DNA from: Actinobacteria bacterium UBA2272
Lineage (GTDB): Bacteria > Actinomycetota > Coriobacteriia > Anaerosomatales > Anaerosomataceae
Length of the DNA stretch: 64,000 bases
Assembly (NCBI GenBank): GCA_002347725.1
Contig: DDXA01000003.1
Span: 496,001 to 560,000, forward strand
Direction: 5' to 3'
Part shown: piece by piece, positions 15,601-25,446 of the stretch
How the letters are laid out: each line of letters begins with the position of its first letter
Position numbering within the stretch: position 1 is the first letter of the stretch
Program-made: the position numbers and the translations under genes
Notes under the pieces: generated by a model
Database searches by the model: none
Told to the model about the DNA's origin: nothing
What the model saw: the letters and a program-made list of their open reading frames with translations, nothing else

Positions 15601-16777
15601 GCGCAGACCCCCTGGATGTCGTCTTTCGCACGAGCTTCACCCGTGCGCCGCCACTGTGGCGGGATACCGCAAGAATCAGGCCGACGCTCGTAAGCGTCAG
15701 TACCAGCGACGATCCGCCGGCGCTCACGAACGGGAGCGGGATGCCGGTGATGGGCATCAGACGGGTGACGGCAGCCATGTTCATGAGTGCCTGGACAACG
15801 ATCATCGACGTGAGACCGCCGGCCATGAGCCTGCCGAACGGATCCTTGCACTCGATGGCGATGCGCATCCCTGCGTAGGCGAACGCGGCGAACGCGGCCA
15901 CGACACACAGGGTACCGACAAGGCCGGTCTCCTCACCGATGATCGCGAAGATGAAGTCGTTGTGCGCCGCCGGGAGATAGAAGAACTTCTGCCGCGACAG
16001 ACCGAGGCCCACGCCGAACAGCCCACCGGAGCCGAAGGCGTACAGCGACTGGATGATCTGATACCCGCTGTCAGCAGGGTCGGCCCACGGATCGAGGAAT
16101 CCGGTGATCCGCTCCATTCGGTAGCCAGCCTTCCAGATCAGAAGGGACACCGTGGGCAGGCCGGCAGCGAGCATGGCGGCGAACCAGCGCGCCCGAAGGC
16201 CACCGAGCCACAACATGACGACCGTCACCGCAACGATCGACATCGTCGTGCCCATGTCAGGCTGCAGCATGATCAACACGATGACGGGCAGCAGTGCTGC
16301 CGAGACCCTGAAGGCGAACTGGCCACCGGTGATAGCGCCGCGCCGCCACTGCACGATGAGCACGGCAACGACCAGCAGACAGCCGACCTTGGCGAACTCG
16401 GACGGCTGGATGAAGACCGGGCCGATGTCGATCGATCGCGTCGCGCCCCACTTGCCCACGCCGGCGATGTCGACCGCGAACAGCCCAACCAGCGACGCGC
16501 CCCACACGGCCCAGGCGACGACGGCCGGGCGCAACACCGAGACCGCGTTGCGCCGCTGCCGGAAGTCCCAGCGCGACGCCATTACAAGCGCGACGATGCC
16601 TCCCAGCGCGTAGATCGCCTGTCGCTTCGCGTAGTAGGCGCTGTCGCCGAACTTGACGTAGTCGGAGACCGCGGACGCCGAGTAGACCATCACCACGCCG
16701 CCCGCGACCAGCAGCGCAACGGCGATCAGCATGATGTAGGCCGAAGAGGTCAGCGACTGTCTGCGGGGAGCGGTCAC
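15512..16777 (-). CDS. ftsW: Septal peptidoglycan glycosyltransferase FtsW
   Basis: A SEDS-family polytopic protein that polymerises lipid II at the septum with the class B PBP encoded at 22120. About ten membrane helices are seen. Family features are FIQPSEFAKVG, LLQPD-type MLQPDMGTT, AHNDFIFAIIGEETG and GIPLPFVSAGGSS. The C-terminus carries a basic, Ser/Arg-rich tail of about 50 residues that overlaps murG. The GTG start overlaps the murD stop (GTGA). Length is 421 residues. Confidence 0.96.
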   Translation of the reverse strand: MTAPRRQSLTSSAYIMLIAVALLVAGGVVMVYSASAVSDYVKFGDSAYYAKRQAIYALGGIVALVMASRWDFRQRRNAVSVLRPAVVAWAVWGASLVGLFAVDIAGVGKWGATRSIDIGPVFIQPSEFAKVGCLLVVAVLIVQWRRGAITGGQFAFRVSAALLPVIVLIMLQPDMGTTMSIVAVTVVMLWLGGLRARWFAAMLAAGLPTVSLLIWKAGYRMERITGFLDPWADPADSGYQIIQSLYAFGSGGLFGVGLGLSRQKFFYLPAAHNDFIFAIIGEETGLVGTLCVVAAFAAFAYAGMRIAIECKDPFGRLMAGGLTSMIVVQALMNMAAVTRLMPITGIPLPFVSAGGSSLVLTLTSVGLILAVSRHSGGARVKLVRKTTSRGSARASSGERGRDSRSHLPGADSGRPATRRGA

Positions 16778-18159
16778 GACAGATCACGTCCCGCCAGCTC
16801 GGCCACGATCGCCTTGAACCTGCGACCTCGCTCCGCGTAGCTCGTGAACTCGTCGAACGAGGTGCATCCGGGGGAGAGCACCACCACGTCGCCGGGAGAG
16901 GCCATCTCGCTGGCGGCCCGCACGGCCGATTCGACGTCGGGCACCTGCCGACGCTCCACGTCGTAGCGCACGAGCGCCTCGGCGAACTCGGACGCCGCCT
17001 CTCCGAACAGTACGACGGCTTTGCATCGCCCGGCGACCAGCGCCGCCAGCGGAGTGAGATCGACGCCCTTGTTGCGCCCGCCGAGTAGGAGTACGACCGG
17101 ACGATCCTGGAAGGCGGTAAGCGCCTTGGCCACCGCATCCGGGTTCGTCGCCTTGGAGTCGTTGAAGTACTCGACACCGTCAACGACTCCGGCAGGCTCC
17201 AACCGATGCTCGAGCGGCGCGAAGGAGCCGAGTCCCCGGCGGAGCGAGGCGATATCCGCGCCCAGGGCTGAGACAGCTGCGGCGGCGGCGAGCGCATTGC
17301 TGATGTTGTGGTCGCCCCTGATCGCGAGTTCCGCTACCGGCAACACACCAGTGACCGACGTCCCGTCATCGAGCACGAGCACCCCCTCCCGCACGTACGC
17401 ACCGGGAGAGGGCGAGGACATGCGGCTCACGCGCAGGACCGACACCCCCTTCGCCTCGGCGATAGGGACCATCGCGAGCGCTCCGGGGTCATCCACGTCG
17501 ATGACCGCGACATCCCCCGAAAGCTGGTTGGCGAAGATCCGCGCCTTGTCGGCCGCGTACGCCTCCATGCTGCCATGGTAGTCCAGATGATCGGGCGTCA
17601 CGTTCAGCATGACCGACACCGTCGGATGGAACGACTCGACCGCGGCGAGCTGAAAGCTCGACACCTCGGCGACGATGATCGCCGCGGCGCCTGCCTCCTC
17701 GGCCACCCGCACCGCGGGAGGACCGATGTTGCCGGCAGGTTCGGCGACGAATCCTGCTTCCCGTAACAGGTGCACGACAAGCGCTGTCGTCGTCGTCTTG
17801 CCGTTGGTGCCGGTGACCGCGACCCACGGCGCGCGGGATATTCGATACGCGAGCTCGATCTCGGAGATGATCGGGACGCCAAGGCCGCGCGCGGAGCGCA
17901 TGAGCGCGCTGTGCGGCGGGATCCCCGGCGACGCCACGATGAGATCGGCTTCGGGCAGCTCATCGCTCCCGAGCAGTACCCGCGCGCCGCGCGCACGCAG
18001 GCGCCCGGCACGCTCGGCGAGCTGGCCGGCCGTGCCCGAGTCGACCACGGTCACGCGGACAGGTGCGCCCGCCTCGGCTTGCCCGAGCGCCCACTCGGCG
18101 GCGGCCTCTCCCGAAGCACCGAGTCCCAGCACGAGGATGTGTCCGGCCCAGTCGCGCAT
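16774..18159 (-). CDS. murD: UDP-N-acetylmuramoylalanine-D-glutamate ligase
   Basis: Adds D-Glu to UDP-MurNAc-L-Ala. The Rossmann start LVLGLGASGEAAAEW, the ATP loop VTGTNGKTTTTALV, the NVTPDHLDYHGSMEAYAADK block and the C-terminal LLGGRNKGVDLTPL are typical. The ATG at 18159 gives 461 residues and lies 2 bases after the mraY stop. The frame remains open upstream, but that part is antisense to mraY. Confidence 0.96.
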   Translation of the reverse strand: MRDWAGHILVLGLGASGEAAAEWALGQAEAGAPVRVTVVDSGTAGQLAERAGRLRARGARVLLGSDELPEADLIVASPGIPPHSALMRSARGLGVPIISEIELAYRISRAPWVAVTGTNGKTTTTALVVHLLREAGFVAEPAGNIGPPAVRVAEEAGAAAIIVAEVSSFQLAAVESFHPTVSVMLNVTPDHLDYHGSMEAYAADKARIFANQLSGDVAVIDVDDPGALAMVPIAEAKGVSVLRVSRMSSPSPGAYVREGVLVLDDGTSVTGVLPVAELAIRGDHNISNALAAAAAVSALGADIASLRRGLGSFAPLEHRLEPAGVVDGVEYFNDSKATNPDAVAKALTAFQDRPVVLLLGGRNKGVDLTPLAALVAGRCKAVVLFGEAASEFAEALVRYDVERRQVPDVESAVRAASEMASPGDVVVLSPGCTSFDEFTSYAERGRRFKAIVAELAGRDLS

Positions 18160-18161
18160 TC

Positions 18162-19214
18162 TCAGCGTCCCGGTGACGTGACGAACCACAGGGCGAAGCC
18201 GGCGCCGGCCATGATCCCGGTCACGATCCAGAACCGGACCATGACCTTGGTCTCGCTCCAGCCCTTCATCTCGAAGTGGTGGTGCAGCGGCGCCATCCTG
18301 AAGATGCGCTTCCCGGTGAGCTTGAACGACGCCACCTGGAGGATCACCGAGAGTCCCTCGGCCACGTAGATGCCTCCGATGAGCGGTGCAAGCAGCTCGG
18401 TCTTCGTGACTACTGCCATGGTCGCGATGGCCGCGCCGAGGCCGAGCGACCCGGTGTCGCCCATGAAGATATCTGCCGGGTGACTGTTGTACCAAAGGAA
18501 CCCCAGACATGCACCCGCCACCGACGAAGCGAGGAGTGCGAGCTCGAGGTTGTCCTGCATGAATGCGATCGCGGCGAACGCCAGCATGACGATCATGACG
18601 GTACCAGCAGCCAGACCGTCGAGCCCGTCGGTCAGGTTCACCGTATTCGAGAACGAGATGACCATGAAGAACACGAGCGCTATGTACAGCCACGGAAGCG
18701 TGATCGTGAACCTGCCGACCACGAGAGTCGAGGAGAGCGCGCCCAGATCGAGCATGCCGCCCCACGGAACCACGACCTCCGGACTCACGTGCGCCCAGTT
18801 GACCGCGAGCACACCGATAGCGAAGGCGATGAGCGCTTGACCGGCGATCTTCGCCTTCGGCTTGAGCCCGAGCGAGCGCTCATGGACGACCTTGGCGTAG
18901 TCGTCGATGAAGCCGAGCAGCCCGCAGCCGAGCAGCCCCACGAGCGCGATGATCCCCGGCCGTCCGACCTCGCCGAGCGAGAGGTAGACGGTGGCCACTA
19001 CGAGCAGGATGAGCACCCCGCCCATGGTCGGTGTCCCCTGCTTGACGAGATGACCCTGCGGACCGTCCGCGCGCACCTGCTGGCCTATGTTGCGGAACCG
19101 CAGCACGCGGATCCACAGCGGGAACAGCGCACCCGCAAGCACGAGCGCAAGCACCGCGGCAACGAACACCTGGTAGGTGGGGTAACGTCCTATGTCAGGC
19201 AGAAGGCTGAACAC
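18162..19214 (-). CDS. mraY: Phospho-N-acetylmuramoyl-pentapeptide transferase
   Basis: A polytopic membrane enzyme that makes lipid I from UDP-MurNAc-pentapeptide and undecaprenyl phosphate. Key motifs are GTPTMGGVLIL, FIDDYAKVVHERSLGL (the catalytic Asp pair), NTVNLTDGLDGLAAG, GDTGSLGLGA and PLHHHFEMKGWSETKV. About ten membrane helices, 350 residues. The GTG at 19214 lies 20 bases inside the end of murF. Confidence 0.97.
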   Translation of the reverse strand: MFSLLPDIGRYPTYQVFVAAVLALVLAGALFPLWIRVLRFRNIGQQVRADGPQGHLVKQGTPTMGGVLILLVVATVYLSLGEVGRPGIIALVGLLGCGLLGFIDDYAKVVHERSLGLKPKAKIAGQALIAFAIGVLAVNWAHVSPEVVVPWGGMLDLGALSSTLVVGRFTITLPWLYIALVFFMVISFSNTVNLTDGLDGLAAGTVMIVMLAFAAIAFMQDNLELALLASSVAGACLGFLWYNSHPADIFMGDTGSLGLGAAIATMAVVTKTELLAPLIGGIYVAEGLSVILQVASFKLTGKRIFRMAPLHHHFEMKGWSETKVMVRFWIVTGIMAGAGFALWFVTSPGR

Positions 19215-20619
19215 GCGGATCCATGATCCCTTCCACGACGGTTTCCAACTCCATCACTCGCGACGCCTTCACGAGCACCGTGTCACCCGGCTCGAGCAGG
19301 TCGTCAAGCACCTCCGAGGCCTCCTCGGCACTCGCACACGGCCGTATCGCCGCGTCGTCGAAGCCTGCGGCCCGCGCACCGTCACCGATGTGCCGCGCAC
19401 GCTCACCGACGACGATCAGCACGTCGACCGCCGACTCGACGACCCTCGTACCGAGTTCGAAGTGCGCAAGCTCCGCGAGCGAGCCGAGTTCCGCCATATC
19501 GCCGAGGACCGCGATCCGCCGACCGGCGACCGGCACATCGTCGAGTGCCGAAAGCGCGGCGGCCATCGAGGTCGGGTTCGCGTTGTATGCATCGTTTATG
19601 ACGATGATGCCCGACGCGCTCTCGAAGGTCTCCATCCGCCACTTCGAGAACGTGGCGCCTTCGAGGCCCGCGACCACATCTTCGAGCGACATCTCGAGGT
19701 ACAGACCGACCGACGCGGCAGCCAGGGCATTGTACACGTTGTGGCGACCCGGCAGCGGCAGACGAACGTCACTCACGCCCTGCTCGCAGTGCATCACAAA
19801 GCACGGACGACCGTCTTCGCCCACGGTCACGTCAGTCGCTTTCACCTGGGCGGTCGGACCGAGTCCGTACCGCGTCACCCCTGCAGACGCCCCCGACTCG
19901 AGCGCATCGCTCCAGCCGTCATCGCCGTTCAAGAACACGCGCCCCGTCTCGGGAATGGCCCGGACGAGCTCGCCTTTAGCCGAGGCGATGGCCTCCTCCG
20001 AACCGAGAACCTCTACGTGGCTGATGCCCACATTGGTCACGAGCCCGGCCGTGGGCCGCGCGATCCGGCAGAGATGGTCGATCTGACCAGGACCGCGCAT
20101 CGCCATCTCGACCACGAGCGCATCGGTCTCGGTACCGGCGTCCATCACAGTGAGCGGCACACCGAGTTCGTTGTTGCGGTTGCCGGTCGTGGCGACGACA
20201 CGCATACGCGTCGCGAGGACGCTGCGCATGAAATCCTTGGTGGTCGTCTTTCCGGTCGATCCGGTGATCCCGATGACGGGACACATCAATCGGCCCCGGT
20301 GCCACGAGCCGAGCGCCTCGACCGCCGCGCGGGCATCTTCGACGAGCACGAGCGCAAGCTCGGCTCGACCGGCCTCCTCGATCGCCGCGCGGATGCCGAC
20401 ATCATCACGTGTGATCAGGACCGCCCGGGCGCCGGAGGCCAGCGCGTCGCCGACAAACGCATGTCCGTCTGTGTGCTCCCCGACAAACGCCACGAACGCG
20501 GCGCCCGGCTGCACCTCGCGTGAGTCGATCGCAAGCCCGTTGACCATGGTGACCGTCGGCCCCACGAGCAACTCACCGCCCGTGATCTCGACAAGCGTCC
20601 CCACCGACAGTGTCAGCAC
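19195..20619 (-). CDS. murF: UDP-N-acetylmuramoyl-tripeptide-D-Ala-D-Ala ligase
   Basis: Completes the UDP-MurNAc-pentapeptide. The ATP loop is GITGSTGKTTTKDFM, followed by NVGISHVEVLGSEE and the MurF-typical INDAYNANPTSMAAAL. Length is 474 residues. The GTG start overlaps murE by 7 bases. A D-Ala-D-Ala ligase (ddl), its usual partner, is not in this window. Confidence 0.96.
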   Translation of the reverse strand: MLTLSVGTLVEITGGELLVGPTVTMVNGLAIDSREVQPGAAFVAFVGEHTDGHAFVGDALASGARAVLITRDDVGIRAAIEEAGRAELALVLVEDARAAVEALGSWHRGRLMCPVIGITGSTGKTTTKDFMRSVLATRMRVVATTGNRNNELGVPLTVMDAGTETDALVVEMAMRGPGQIDHLCRIARPTAGLVTNVGISHVEVLGSEEAIASAKGELVRAIPETGRVFLNGDDGWSDALESGASAGVTRYGLGPTAQVKATDVTVGEDGRPCFVMHCEQGVSDVRLPLPGRHNVYNALAAASVGLYLEMSLEDVVAGLEGATFSKWRMETFESASGIIVINDAYNANPTSMAAALSALDDVPVAGRRIAVLGDMAELGSLAELAHFELGTRVVESAVDVLIVVGERARHIGDGARAAGFDDAAIRPCASAEEASEVLDDLLEPGDTVLVKASRVMELETVVEGIMDPRVQPSA

Positions 20620-22064
20620 AGCTTCATCAACTCCTCGCGCGCGACCTCGCGATCGTCAAAATGGATCGTGTGATCCGAGAAGATCTGATAGTCCTCGTGC
20701 CCTTTGCCCGCGATCAGCACCGCGTCTCCCTCGGCGGCCATGCCGAGTGCCCGGGCTATCGCCGCGCGCCGATCGATCTCGACTGCATGGGAGGCCCCTG
20801 TCGGCCTCAAGCCATCCTCGATCTGCAGTACGATCCCCACAGGATCCTCGCTCCGCGGATTGTCGCTCGTGACCACGATCTCATCGGAACCCTCGCCCGC
20901 CGCGCGACCCATCAATGGCCGCTTCTCCGGATCTCGATCGCCACCGCATCCAAACACGGTGATGACCCGTCCGGGCGTCACGGCGCGGACGGCGGCCACC
21001 GCCTTCGTCAGACTATCGGGCGTGTGCGCGTAGTCTACGAACACCGCGAACCGCTGACCCTCGTCTATACGCTCGAGACGCCCGGGCACCTGAGGCGCAT
21101 GCTCCAGGCCCGCGGCGACATCCTCCAGCCGGATGCCGAGCGCGAGTGCCGCGCCCGCGGCAACGAGTGCATTACTCACGTTGTAAGCCCCCGGCAGCGG
21201 CAGCTCGACCTGAACGTCCCCCCCGGGTGTCACGAGCGTGAACCTCGTTGAGAGCGGACCCGGTGACTCGTGTTCCGCACGCACCGCGGCGGCCGCATCT
21301 CTGCCGATTGTCCAACGCGCACCGGTCTCGGCGGCCAACTCCTTGCCACGAGGATCGTCGATGTTGACCACGCGTTCGGCCACGTCCAGCTCGGTGAACA
21401 GCCGGCGCTTCACGGACCAGTACTCTTCCAGCGTGTGGTGGTAGTCAAGATGGTCCTGCGTGAGGTTCGTGAACGCCGCAACCGCGAAGTGGACGCCATC
21501 GGCACGGCTCAGGTCGATCGCGTGCGACGACACCTCCATCGACACCGCGGAAACGCTCGCACCAAGCATACGCGCGAACAGTTGCTGCAGGTCGGCCGAC
21601 TCCGGCGTCGTGCGCGACGACGGCAGCCGTTCCTCCCCGACACGGGTCTCGACCGTCCCGATGAGCCCGGTCCTGCGCCCCGCCGCGCGGAGAATGCTGT
21701 CGGTGAGGTAGGCCGTCGTGGTCTTGCCATTGGTGCCGGTGATACCCACGACGTCGAGCTGCGAGGTCGGATCGCCCCAGAAGCGGGCCGACGCAAGCGC
21801 CAGCGCTCGTCGCGTATCGGTCACCTTCATCTCAGGAACCCCGAGCGCGAGCGAGCGTTCGCACACGAGCGCCACCGCACCGCGGGCCACTGCGTCTGCC
21901 GCGAACTCGTGACCGTCGTGACGAAACCCGGAGATGCAGAAGAAGGCGTCGCCGGGCCGCACGCGATCCGAGCGGTATTCGACCCCCGAGACGGGGACAT
22001 CGGCGCCGGTGAGGACCGCGCTGGTGTCATTGCTCAGTACGCTGCTCAGTGTGTTCGTCTCCAC
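20613..22064 (-). CDS. murE: UDP-MurNAc-tripeptide synthetase (meso-DAP type)
   Basis: Adds the third amino acid of the stem peptide. The ATP loop is GITGTNGKTTTAYL and the substrate loop NLTQDHLDYH. A DNPR motif (TSDNPRSEDP) is the established marker for meso-diaminopimelate specificity. The GTG at 22064 follows GGTAGGGACCGG and gives 483 residues. An in-frame start at 22130 would add 22 residues without family similarity and overlap ftsI, so it is rejected. Confidence 0.95.
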   Translation of the reverse strand: METNTLSSVLSNDTSAVLTGADVPVSGVEYRSDRVRPGDAFFCISGFRHDGHEFAADAVARGAVALVCERSLALGVPEMKVTDTRRALALASARFWGDPTSQLDVVGITGTNGKTTTAYLTDSILRAAGRRTGLIGTVETRVGEERLPSSRTTPESADLQQLFARMLGASVSAVSMEVSSHAIDLSRADGVHFAVAAFTNLTQDHLDYHHTLEEYWSVKRRLFTELDVAERVVNIDDPRGKELAAETGARWTIGRDAAAAVRAEHESPGPLSTRFTLVTPGGDVQVELPLPGAYNVSNALVAAGAALALGIRLEDVAAGLEHAPQVPGRLERIDEGQRFAVFVDYAHTPDSLTKAVAAVRAVTPGRVITVFGCGGDRDPEKRPLMGRAAGEGSDEIVVTSDNPRSEDPVGIVLQIEDGLRPTGASHAVEIDRRAAIARALGMAAEGDAVLIAGKGHEDYQIFSDHTIHFDDREVAREELMKLC

Positions 22065-22119
22065 CCGGTCCCTACCGCCTCGAAGCTGCAATATTCTAGC
22101 ATCCACACATCTGCGAGAC

Positions 22120-23880
22120 TCAGCCGTCATCCGACTGTGGCTCTTCCGTGACCGGCCGTCCGGGCGGGACCTTCAGGTGCTCCACCGCAAATGCCGCCAC
22201 CCGGCTGAAGACCGGCGCCGCCACCGTACCGCCGTAGATCGAGCCCGACGGCTCATCGATGTTCACGATGATCAGAACCCTCGGGTCATCGGCTGGCAGG
22301 AACCCCGAGAATGACGCCACGTACTTGCCCTGCGCGTAGCCGGGGCGCCCATCGGTCCTGGCCTTCTGCGCGGTGCCCGTCTTGCCCGCCACGCTGTAGC
22401 CGGCCACCGCGGCAGCCGAGCCGGTGCCGTCGACCACCACGTCCGCCAGGACGCTCCGCATCTGAGCCGCGGTACCTTCGCTGATGGCCCGCTTCTTAGG
22501 CCACGACAGCGCCAGCTCTGGCGTGTCGGGAACGTCCCTGAGGAAGTGTGGCGTCACAAGTTCGCCCCCGTTGGCGATCGCCGCAAGTGCGCGCGCAAGC
22601 TGCAGCGGCGTGACCGAGATACCCTGCCCGAACGGGATCGTGGCGACCGACGAGGCAGACCACGTCTCGACAGGTGGAAGCGCTCCGCGCACCTCTCCGG
22701 GGTAGTCGACCCCGGTCTTCTCGGTAAGCCCGAAGCGCGAGAAGTAGTCGTAGAGCCCCTGCTCGCCAAGGGCCTGACCGAGCTTGACCGAACCGACGTT
22801 GGAGGACTTCGTGACGATCTCGGTGAGGGACCAGTTCGCGATCGGTCGCGGGTGCGCCTCGCCGATCGTGCGGCCGCCGACTTTGATGGAAGGCGGCAAC
22901 TCGAACATGCTGTCCGGCGTGAAGAGGCCGGCGTCGATAACGGCGGCCGCGGTGAGCGACTTGATCGTCGACCCTGGCTCGTAGGTGTCCACGATAGGAC
23001 GGTTCCGGTACGACGCCGAGTCGGCCTCCCCGAACCGGTTGGGGTTGTACTGCGGCACTGACGCCATAGCGAGGATCTCACCGTTGGTGGGGTCCATCAC
23101 GACGATGGAGCCTGCAGCGGCTCCCCACGTCTCGACCGCCTCGGCGAGCGCCACCTGCGCCTGGTACTGGATGTCCTTGTCGATGGTCAGGACCACGTCC
23201 TTGCCATCGATAGCCTCCTCCTCGAACGCCACGCCTCCGGGGATCGGTCTCCCCTGACGGTCGCGCTCGCCGATGAGAGCACCGGGTTCGCCTGCCAGCA
23301 GGTCGTCGTAGTAGAGCTCCAGGCCCGAGAGGCCCTGGTCGTCGATGCCGACGAACCCGAGCACCTGACACCCGAGTTCGTTGCTCGGGTAAACGCGCCG
23401 GGAGTCATCGTGGAAACCGAGACCGGTCAGGCCGAGCGCCTCGAGCTCGGCGGCGCGCGCGGGGTCGGCCTTGCGCGCCACATACGTGTAGGTGCCCTCG
23501 CCGCTGATGCGCTCAAGATAGTCGGTGTAGTCCCCACCGAGTGTGTCGGCGATCGCGCGCGCGGTCGCTTCCTTGTCCGTGATCGTTGCCGGTACCGCAT
23601 ACACGGTGCGCGCAGGGACGGTCTCGGCCATGACCTCGCCCTCACGATCGAGGATGAAACCGCGCTCGGGGTTCAGTATGACCTCGCGGGTCCGCTGCTC
23701 GGCCGCGGCCTGGGCATACTGCGGACCTTCGACGATCTGGATGCGCACGAGCTGACCGGTCACGGCAAGCAGACCCACGGCCAGCGCGACCAGCAACAAT
23801 GAGAAACGCCCGGTCGGGGCCGAGCGCCTGGGTGCGGCCGGGTCGGAGCTTTCACTCCGATCTCGCCGGGAACCGCTCAT
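22120..23880 (-). CDS. ftsI: Class B penicillin-binding protein, FtsI type
   Basis: The septal transpeptidase that cross-links peptidoglycan and works with FtsW. The N-terminus has one membrane helix (about residues 26-43), then the PBP dimer domain starting near RGFILDREGEVMAE. The transpeptidase motifs are all present: STIK 304-307, SSN 359-361 and KTGT 500-503. No PASTA domain follows, unlike the Bacillota SpoVD or PBP2x type. Length is 586 residues. The ATG overlaps the ftsL-like stop by 4 bases. Confidence 0.95.
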   Translation of the reverse strand: MSGSRRDRSESSDPAAPRRSAPTGRFSLLLVALAVGLLAVTGQLVRIQIVEGPQYAQAAAEQRTREVILNPERGFILDREGEVMAETVPARTVYAVPATITDKEATARAIADTLGGDYTDYLERISGEGTYTYVARKADPARAAELEALGLTGLGFHDDSRRVYPSNELGCQVLGFVGIDDQGLSGLELYYDDLLAGEPGALIGERDRQGRPIPGGVAFEEEAIDGKDVVLTIDKDIQYQAQVALAEAVETWGAAAGSIVVMDPTNGEILAMASVPQYNPNRFGEADSASYRNRPIVDTYEPGSTIKSLTAAAVIDAGLFTPDSMFELPPSIKVGGRTIGEAHPRPIANWSLTEIVTKSSNVGSVKLGQALGEQGLYDYFSRFGLTEKTGVDYPGEVRGALPPVETWSASSVATIPFGQGISVTPLQLARALAAIANGGELVTPHFLRDVPDTPELALSWPKKRAISEGTAAQMRSVLADVVVDGTGSAAAVAGYSVAGKTGTAQKARTDGRPGYAQGKYVASFSGFLPADDPRVLIIVNIDEPSGSIYGGTVAAPVFSRVAAFAVEHLKVPPGRPVTEEPQSDDG

Positions 23881-24431
23881 CGTCCGAGACCAAGACCCAT
23901 GTCGCCGACGAGCAGGACCTGCGCCTCACCGGCAGCCAAGTCGACCAGGGTGGCAAGCATGCGCGAGACGGCTCCGCCCCCTGATTCGGTGGTACTGTCC
24001 GCGAGCAGTGCTCCGGAGGCGGGCACCGTGTCGCCGTCCTCGCCGACTCCGTTCGAGGAATCGGGCAGCTCGAGGTAACAGACTTCAGCAGGGCGATCCA
24101 TGTTCAGGGTCTCGCACGCGAGAACCTCGATGCGCGACGGCGCCGCAAGCGAGCCGCGATCGGCCTCCAAACCGCGCGTCTGCAGACGCGCGGTCTTCAG
24201 TTCGCTCTTGAGTTCCCACGCGTCCACGGCGGCCTCGGCTGCCTGGGCGGCAAGCGCAACGCGGGCAACACCCGCAGTCGCAAGGATCAGGAAGCACACG
24301 ATCGCGATGCGGAAGGCGCTCGCTGCAGCTGCCGAGCGCGCACGCGTACGACGGCCGCTCGCTGGGACGAGCCACAGCGAGGGCCGCACCGGTGCGGCTG
24401 TATGCGCGAGTCTGCGTGCCGCTGCGCCCAC
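23877..24431 (-). CDS. ftsL: FtsL-like division protein
   Basis: A 184-residue bitopic protein in the ftsL position between rsmH and ftsI. A basic N-terminus (about 40 residues) is followed by one membrane helix, AFRIAIVCFLILATAGVARVAL, and then a short coiled coil (AAVDAWELKSELKTARLQTR, broad heptads) and an IEVLACETLNMDRP stretch resembling the end of FtsL. A Ser/Gly/Glu-rich extension of about 60 residues follows, making it longer than usual. The call rests on position and architecture, not on clear sequence identity. The GTG follows AAGGAGGCCCACGCCA. Confidence 0.72.
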   Translation of the reverse strand: MGAAARRLAHTAAPVRPSLWLVPASGRRTRARSAAAASAFRIAIVCFLILATAGVARVALAAQAAEAAVDAWELKSELKTARLQTRGLEADRGSLAAPSRIEVLACETLNMDRPAEVCYLELPDSSNGVGEDGDTVPASGALLADSTTESGGGAVSRMLATLVDLAAGEAQVLLVGDMGLGLGR

Positions 24432-24488
24432 TGGCGTGGGCCTCCTTCCGCTCTTTCCCCACCGGGATCCGGCGGGGCCCCTTGGCGT

Positions 24489-25436
24489 CTATCGCTTCTC
24501 CGCGACCCGCAGCCTTGCGCTTCGGGCCCGCGGGTTACGCTCGATCTCCTCATCCGTCGGCACGACGGGCTTCTTCGTGATGATGCGGACTACCGGCTCC
24601 CTCTCGCACCTGCACACGGGCAGGTCGGGAGGGCATACACACCCCGTGGAAAGTTCGCCGAACACATCGCGGACGATCCGATCCTCGAGCGAGTGGTAGC
24701 TGATGACTGCTACGCGTCCGCCTGGCGCGAGCCACGCTATCGCGCTACGCAGCCCGCTCTCGAGTACCTCGAGTTCACGGTTGACCTCGATGCGCAGCGC
24801 CTGGAACGTGCGCCGCGCGGGGTGCCCGCCCTTTCGTCGCGCAGCGGCCGGTATGGCCGCCTTGATGATCTCGACGAGTTCCCCCGTGGTGGTGAGCGGG
24901 TGGTGACCTCGCGCGGCTACGACGAATGCTGCGATTCGCGAGGCCCACCGCTCCTCACCGTACGCGCGAATGACACGCGCGAGATCGGCTTCGGCGTACG
25001 TATTGACGATGTCAGCCGCGGTAGGCTGCGTCGATGAGGCGTCCATGCGCATATCGAGCGGGACGTCCTCCTGGTAGGTGAAACCGCGGCCGACATGGTC
25101 GAGCTGGGGAGATGACACGCCGAGATCGAACAAGATCGCGTCCGCGTAGGGGATCCGCGCTTCGAGCAGCACCTCGTCGAGGTCGCCGAAGTTCCCTTTG
25201 AGGAGCACGGTGGTGGCAAGTTCCTGCTGGCCGAGGCGTAGTGTGTCTGCTGCTGCGGCAAGTGCGGCGTCATCTTGATCGATGCCCACCACGATTCCGG
25301 TGGGACCTACAAGCTGTGCTATCAGCTTCGTGTGTCCTGCCCCGCCTAAGGTACAGTCAACGAAGATCGCGCCATCGTGTAAGGTCAGCTGCTGCGTGAC
25401 CTCGGCCAGCAAAACTGGGGTGTGCCGGTATTCCAT
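24489..25436 (-). CDS. rsmH: 16S rRNA (cytosine-1402-N4)-methyltransferase RsmH
   Basis: Methylates C1402 of 16S rRNA with S-adenosylmethionine. The start EYRHTPVLLAEV, the SAM motif FVDCTLGGAGHTKLI, the ILFDLGVSSPQLD block and the C-terminal VISYHSLEDRIVRDVF are diagnostic. The ATG at 25436 is preferred to the TTG at 25442, giving 315 residues with AGGACC upstream. It follows mraZ after 10 bases, the standard start of a dcw cluster. Confidence 0.97.
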   Translation of the reverse strand: MEYRHTPVLLAEVTQQLTLHDGAIFVDCTLGGAGHTKLIAQLVGPTGIVVGIDQDDAALAAAADTLRLGQQELATTVLLKGNFGDLDEVLLEARIPYADAILFDLGVSSPQLDHVGRGFTYQEDVPLDMRMDASSTQPTAADIVNTYAEADLARVIRAYGEERWASRIAAFVVAARGHHPLTTTGELVEIIKAAIPAAARRKGGHPARRTFQALRIEVNRELEVLESGLRSAIAWLAPGGRVAVISYHSLEDRIVRDVFGELSTGCVCPPDLPVCRCEREPVVRIITKKPVVPTDEEIERNPRARSARLRVAEKR

Positions 25437-25446
25437 TCTCAAGGTC

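Noticed and set aside
18160..18765. Upstream open extension of the murD frame
   Set aside because: It lies within mraY in another frame; MurD homology starts at 18159.
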